NCBI RefSeq assembly: GCF_900107585.1
Contig: NZ_FNQM01000003.1
Span: 310,001-374,000 of the forward strand
Length of the DNA: 64,000 nucleotides
Reading direction: 5' to 3'
From: Rubrimonas cliftonensis
Lineage (GTDB): Bacteria; Pseudomonadota; Alphaproteobacteria; Rhodobacterales; Rhodobacteraceae
Shown here: one piece after another, positions 63,010 through 64,000 of the stretch
Numbering within the stretch: the stretch's first letter is position 1
Layout of the letters: every line of letters begins with the position of its first letter
The notes under the pieces: generated by a model
The model's database searches: none
What the model was told of the DNA's origin: nothing
The model's input: the letters and a program-made list of their open reading frames with translations, nothing else
Translations under genes and position numbers: made by a program

Positions 63010-64000
63010 GTCGCCGCCCGCAGGAAGCCGGGGCCGAGCTCGGCGCCGCCGCTGATGCGTTTCACCCAGACGAGATAGGGGTCTGGCCGGACCGGGCCGG
63101 CCTCCTCGAACAGAAGCTCGAACGTCCCCGCCGCAGTGGAGCGGCCGATACGGGGGCGCATGCAGCAGTGCAGGTTGTCGGGGTCGACGCGCACGAGGCC
63201 CTGGGGCGCGGCGAAGCTCAGGCCGCGCAGCGCCTCGCGCACCGGCCCGAGCGCGGCGCCGCCGCTGGCCTCCGCGGCGCCGGCGAGCAGATGCACGGCG
63301 ACATAGCTGGCCTCGGCGTCGGCGCAGGTGAAGCCCAGGTCGGGATGCTGACGCGACCACGCCGCGGTGAAGCGCGCGTTCTCGGCCGAGGCGACGGACG
63401 AGAAATAGACCGACGAGGAGAGGTGGCCGTCCGCCGCGTCGCCGAGGAACGGCAGCTCGACCTCCGAGAGGCTGCAGCTTGCGATCGGCATGTCGCGCGC
63501 CTGGTCCACGCCCGCCTCGCGCGCCGCGCGGCGCAGCCTGCGGATGAAGGCGTAGCAGGACTCGCCGATCAGCGTCGTGAAGATGAAGTCGGGGCGGTCG
63601 CGCAGGATCTGGGCGGCGAGGGCGTCGAAATCGGTCTCGCCCACCGGGAAGTAGCGCTCGCCGAGCACGGCGCCGCCGACCTCCATCAGCGCCTCGCGCA
63701 GGATGCGGTTGTTCTCCCACGCCCAGACGTAGTTGGAGCCGACGAACCAGCCGCGCGCGCCGTGGCGCGTCAGCAGGTGGCGCGCCAGCGGCACGACGTG
63801 CTGGTTGGGCGCGGCGCCGGTGTAGACGACGTTCTCGTTGGTCTCGAAGCCCTCATAGTGCGACGGGTACCAGAGCATCGCGTCGTTCTTCTCGAAGAGC
63901 GGCAGCACCTCCTTGCGGCTGGAGGAGGTGTAGCAGCCGAAGACGTGCGAGACGCCCTCCTCGGTCAGCATCCGGCGCACGGCGTCGGAGTAGGCCGACG
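63006..64000 (-). CDS. amiC: AmiC-like amide-sensing regulator, 5' part beyond the window
   Basis: At least 331 C-terminal residues are present; the start lies beyond 64000. The sequence VSHVFGCYTSSSRKEVLPLFEKN, LWYPSHYEGFET and FVGSNYVWAWENNRIL is typical of AmiC, the periplasmic-binding-fold protein that stays in the cytoplasm and holds AmiR until an amide binds. SVYFSSVASAENARFTAAW follows. It overlaps amiR by 4 bases. The gene is therefore the first known member of the operon seen here. Confidence 0.9.
   Translation of the reverse strand, partial: SAYSDAVRRMLTEEGVSHVFGCYTSSSRKEVLPLFEKNDAMLWYPSHYEGFETNENVVYTGAAPNQHVVPLARHLLTRHGARGWFVGSNYVWAWENNRILREALMEVGGAVLGERYFPVGETDFDALAAQILRDRPDFIFTTLIGESCYAFIRRLRRAAREAGVDQARDMPIASCSLSEVELPFLGDAADGHLSSSVYFSSVASAENARFTAAWSRQHPDLGFTCADAEASYVAVHLLAGAAEASGGAALGPVREALRGLSFAAPQGLVRVDPDNLHCCMRPRIGRSTAAGTFELLFEEAGPVRPDPYLVWVKRISGGAELGPGFLRAAT

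Overview
The window is GC-rich DNA from an alphaproteobacterium, most likely a member of the Rhodobacterales. This follows from the ruvCAB cluster, a CenR-type response regulator, a c-type cytochrome biogenesis gene (ccmI), a DUF1289 protein, a PIN-domain protein of the RSP_2648 type, and TRAP and amide/urea ABC transporters. Genes are densely packed, often with 4-base start/stop overlaps. All functional names rest on motif reading and remembered family features; no database search was run.

Positions 922-25558 are an integrated genomic island. A tRNA-Lys(CTT) gene (896-971) carries the left end. A perfect 51-bp copy of its 3' part recurs at 25508-25558, and a tyrosine integrase lies directly against the tRNA. 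Next come small accessory genes (one MazF/PemK-like), a MobV-like relaxase preceded by an inverted repeat that may be oriT, a KfrA-like DNA-binding protein with a palindromic candidate operator, and a truncated IS21 (istB) remnant. I saw no type IV secretion genes, so the island looks like an integrative mobilizable element rather than a self-transmissible one.

The island's cargo is mainly candidate anti-phage functions. Two TIR-STAND-WD40 loci are transcribed divergently from about 102 bp. The minus-strand one is a single TIR/NB-ARC-like/14-blade WD40 protein. The plus-strand one is split into a TIR-nSTAND1 protein and a membrane-anchored 14-blade WD40 protein joined by an ATGA overlap, followed by a four-helix membrane protein. 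Then come a DUF262/GmrSD-like protein and a tightly coupled operon of a type IIG-like restriction-modification enzyme, DarT and DarG. The WD40 repeats are nearly identical to one another except at a few fixed positions, the pattern expected of a fast-evolving recognition surface.

To the right of the island are a D-tartrate dehydratase-like enzyme, an FAD oxidoreductase, a MetX-like alpha/beta hydrolase and a three-gene TRAP transporter with unusually large membrane subunits (25.8-34.5 kb). Next is ordinary chromosomal content: ruvCAB, a DUF1127 protein, prmA, a chemotaxis receptor, a Bax-inhibitor-1 protein, a YbbA/YbbP-type ABC system with a GDSL esterase, thpR, cenR, ribA, an L,D-transpeptidase-like protein, an M48 peptidase, a PIN protein, an RlmI-like methyltransferase, a degenerate histidine kinase, ccmI, ruvX and a DUF1289 protein (34.5-56.4 kb). 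The window ends in a minus-strand amide-use operon (56.6-64.0 kb): AmiC-like sensor (cut by the window edge), AmiR-like ANTAR antiterminator, five-part amide/urea ABC importer and acetamidase/formamidase.
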